Assembly: GCA_036720245.1 (NCBI GenBank)
Contig: DAIMNI010000086.1
Location: 1-7,543 of the forward strand
Source of the DNA: JAAZMA01 sp036720245
GTDB lineage: Bacteria; Bacillota; Clostridia; Tissierellales; Tepidimicrobiaceae
Length of the DNA stretch: 7,543 bases
Direction: 5' to 3'
A model generated the notes under the pieces. The model was not told the DNA's origin. It searched no databases and was given only the letters and a program-made list of their open reading frames with translations. Of the stretch, positions 6,354 through 7,543 are shown piece by piece (positions within the stretch are counted from its first letter, which is position 1; each line of letters opens with the position of its first letter). The translations under genes were made by a program, and so were the position numbers.

Positions 6354-7321
6354 AAAACACCTCCTATGGCAAAGGCTAGTATTTTAAGAAAGATAAAAGT
6401 TCCCCCAGCTATTCCTCCAAACCAAGTGGCCACCCTTTTAAAGCTAATAGGAGGTTTACCTACTACTTTGCCTGTTTGCCCATTCATGGCAAAAGTATGC
6501 TCTGAGTTTTCATAATCATAATATACCATCCATACTGGAAGTAGTGTATAATATGCATTTACTTGTCTAGTATCTATATTTTTACTATTGTATCTTACAG
6601 TAGAATAGCCTGTAATAGTGGAATCTACATAGGAATGTATATATTTTTCTGCAATATAACCTGCTAAATATGGGGTTTTAAATTCTTTTAAATTATTATA
6701 ATTGTAGGGTTCTAGTTTATCCATTAACTCATCGTTCATCTTTTCTGAGGCATCTACTGGCAATTTTACATAGTCTAAATTTATATCCCTATATACATCG
6801 TAATGCTTGGTTTCTGTATAAATATAATCTCCCCTAGTATAGGTTCTTACCCTGGTACAGGCAGCATTTGCCTGCACTTTAGAGTTTAAATCATATAACC
6901 AAAAAGGCACATATATACCTGTAATGTTTTTTATCCTATCAGCAGTCATAAAACCCTTAGGAGTAAGTTTTCCATTTTTAGCCCAAGATTTAAAAGACTT
7001 CATGGCTTCTTCTTTGCTAATTTGAAATGGTATCACCCTAGCAGGTGCCATTTTACCGCTTAATCTATCTCCTAAAACCACTCCTGCACCGCAAAAACTA
7101 CAGGTAGTAGCAGTGGTGTCCTCGTCTGTAATAATTACAGCACCACAGTTTTTACAATGATATTCCTTTCCATCTTCTTCAGAGAAAATGGCCCTTATAT
7201 TTTCTTCGGGAAAACTTTCTATATTGTCCTCCCTGCCACAACTATCACAGTGTAATTTGCCAGATTCAGTATCATAGGCCATATCGCTGCCACAATTAGG
7301 ACATTTGTAGTGTATTACCAT
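6347..7321 (-). CDS. ydjG: YdjG-like membrane protein with two zinc ribbons
   Basis: This 324-residue protein resembles B. subtilis YdjG, a TFIIB-type zinc-ribbon membrane protein. The N-terminus has two four-cysteine ribbons: CPNC/CDSC (Cys7, 10, 25, 28) and CKNC/CSFC (Cys56, 59, 74, 77). A soluble middle domain carries ITGIYVPFWLYD (about 133-144) and the family signature LLPVWMVYYDY with FAMNGQTGKVVG (about 260-288). A hydrophobic C-terminal segment (about 296-323) should anchor it in the membrane with the ribbons in the cytoplasm. In Bacillus it joins YdjH and YdjI to hold PspA at the membrane. It is first in the operon; GAGGTGAT precedes the ATG. In Bacillus the pspA homologue ydjF comes before ydjG, but here the upstream 170 bases are non-coding and then a group II intron begins. 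No SigW-like promoter is recognisable. Confidence 0.88.
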   Translation of the reverse strand: MVIHYKCPNCGSDMAYDTESGKLHCDSCGREDNIESFPEENIRAIFSEEDGKEYHCKNCGAVIITDEDTTATTCSFCGAGVVLGDRLSGKMAPARVIPFQISKEEAMKSFKSWAKNGKLTPKGFMTADRIKNITGIYVPFWLYDLNSKVQANAACTRVRTYTRGDYIYTETKHYDVYRDINLDYVKLPVDASEKMNDELMDKLEPYNYNNLKEFKTPYLAGYIAEKYIHSYVDSTITGYSTVRYNSKNIDTRQVNAYYTLLPVWMVYYDYENSEHTFAMNGQTGKVVGKPPISFKRVATWFGGIAGGTFIFLKILAFAIGGVLW

Positions 7322-7368
7322 AAAATCACCTCATTCCCTTTGGAAAAAATTTATAAATAAGTCAGTAA

Positions 7369-7474
7369 GTCCGTCCTACCGGACACTCCCAACTAATGCC
7401 TCCACTTTGTTACGGAGAAATTAAGGTTGGTACCGGGTACAGATATTTACTAATTGATAATTAAAGCTGTAGCC
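7369..7474 (+). promoter_or_regulatory. structured leader-like region with T-box-like motif (tentative)
   Basis: No ORF occupies this stretch. On the + strand, GTCCG/CGGAC (7369-7373 with 7380-7384) forms a hairpin. CCAAC/GTTGG (7389-7393 with 7426-7430) encloses CTCC/GGAG (7400-7403 with 7414-7417). AAGGTTGGTACCGGG (7423-7437) differs at two places from the T-box core AAGGGTGGNACCGCG. GGGTACAG (7435-7442) can pair, with one mismatch, with CTGTAGCC (7467-7474), the 5' arm of the terminator, and would act as an antiterminator. A classical T-box stem I and the usual partner for AAGG are not visible, so the class is uncertain. It could also be a remnant, or the 5' region of the ydjG operon on the other strand. 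Confidence 0.3.
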
Positions 7475-7494
7475 AAGGCTACAGCTTCTTTATT
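7464..7494 (+). terminator. intrinsic terminator
   Basis: AAGCTGTAGCC (7464-7474) and GGCTACAGCTT (7477-7487) form a perfect stem, in practice ten pairs around a CAAG tetraloop, followed by the T-rich TTCTTTATT. The nearest + strand gene ends 4.5 kb upstream, so it does not end any ORF seen here; it may be the off-state of a leader attenuator. Group IIC introns insert just behind such stems, and one does so here. Confidence 0.75.
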
Positions 7495-7495
7495 G

Positions 7496-7543
7496 GTGTG
7501 CCCAGCATGGGCAACAACTTGGTGGTGAAAGTCCACTACGGGC
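7496..7543 (+). mobile_element. 5' end of a group IIC intron (continues past the window)
   Basis: The sequence begins GTGTGCCCAGCATGGGCA and continues with GGTGGTGAAAGTCC. This matches the start of domain I of bacterial class C group II introns such as the Oceanobacillus iheyensis intron (GUGUGCCCGGCAUGGGUGCA, then GGGUGAGAGUCC). The GCCC/GGGC hairpin (7500-7503 with 7509-7512) is part of this fold. The GUGYG splice boundary sits nine bases after the terminator stem, the preferred target of this class. The presumed exon end TTTATTG (to 7495) would be the IBS1 site. The reverse transcriptase/maturase, if present, and the 3' end lie outside the window. Confidence 0.75.

Noticed and set aside
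7340..7368. A sigma-A or SigW promoter for the ydjG operon (TATAAA near 7352)
   Set aside because: No acceptable -35 lies at the right distance on the - strand, and no TGAAAC/CGTA pair is present; the AT-rich match alone is not evidence.
7361..7440. A tRNA gene in the structured right-hand region
   Set aside because: Hairpins are present on both strands but there is no T-loop GTTCGA-type sequence and no seven-pair acceptor stem.

Overview
The window is AT-rich, with strong AGGAGG-type ribosome-binding sites, two TTG starts, an S-layer-homology (SLH) surface protein and Bacillota-type gene families. It looks like a low-GC Gram-positive of the Clostridia/Tissierellia kind; this placement is inferred from composition and gene content only.

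Layout, left to right. Bases 1-243 are non-coding and repeat-laden: a 25-bp tandem repeat, a 43-base REP-like element, and a perfect 12-bp hairpin whose right arm carries the ribosome-binding site of the next gene. Two + strand genes follow: a 392-residue MFS transporter (244-1422) and a PLP-dependent Orn/Lys/Arg decarboxylase close to Bacillus SpeA (1480-2931). The decarboxylase converges on, and overlaps by 17 bp, a - strand gene for an exported SLH protein with a GH73-like glucosaminidase domain (2915-4462), which has its own extended -10 promoter. A second copy of the REP-like element lies between that gene and the next.

Bases 4605-7321 (- strand) form a tight three-gene operon matching ydjG-ydjH-ydjI of Bacillus subtilis: a double zinc-ribbon membrane protein, a TPM-domain protein and an SPFH/zinc-ribbon protein. 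In Bacillus this membrane complex works with the phage-shock protein PspA (YdjF) in envelope stress. Here no pspA/ydjF is present in the window, and ydjH is broken by one extra A in a six-A run.

The right end (7322-7543) has no ORF. On the + strand it holds a structured leader-like region with a T-box-like motif and a segment that could pair with the 5' arm of a strong intrinsic terminator. Directly after the terminator are the first 48 bases of a group IIC intron, which continues past the window. No + strand gene lies just upstream of that terminator, so it may be an attenuator whose gene lies beyond the intron.

The least ordinary points are the possible translational attenuator before the MFS gene, the T-box-like attenuator with a group IIC intron behind it, and the single-base lesion in ydjH.
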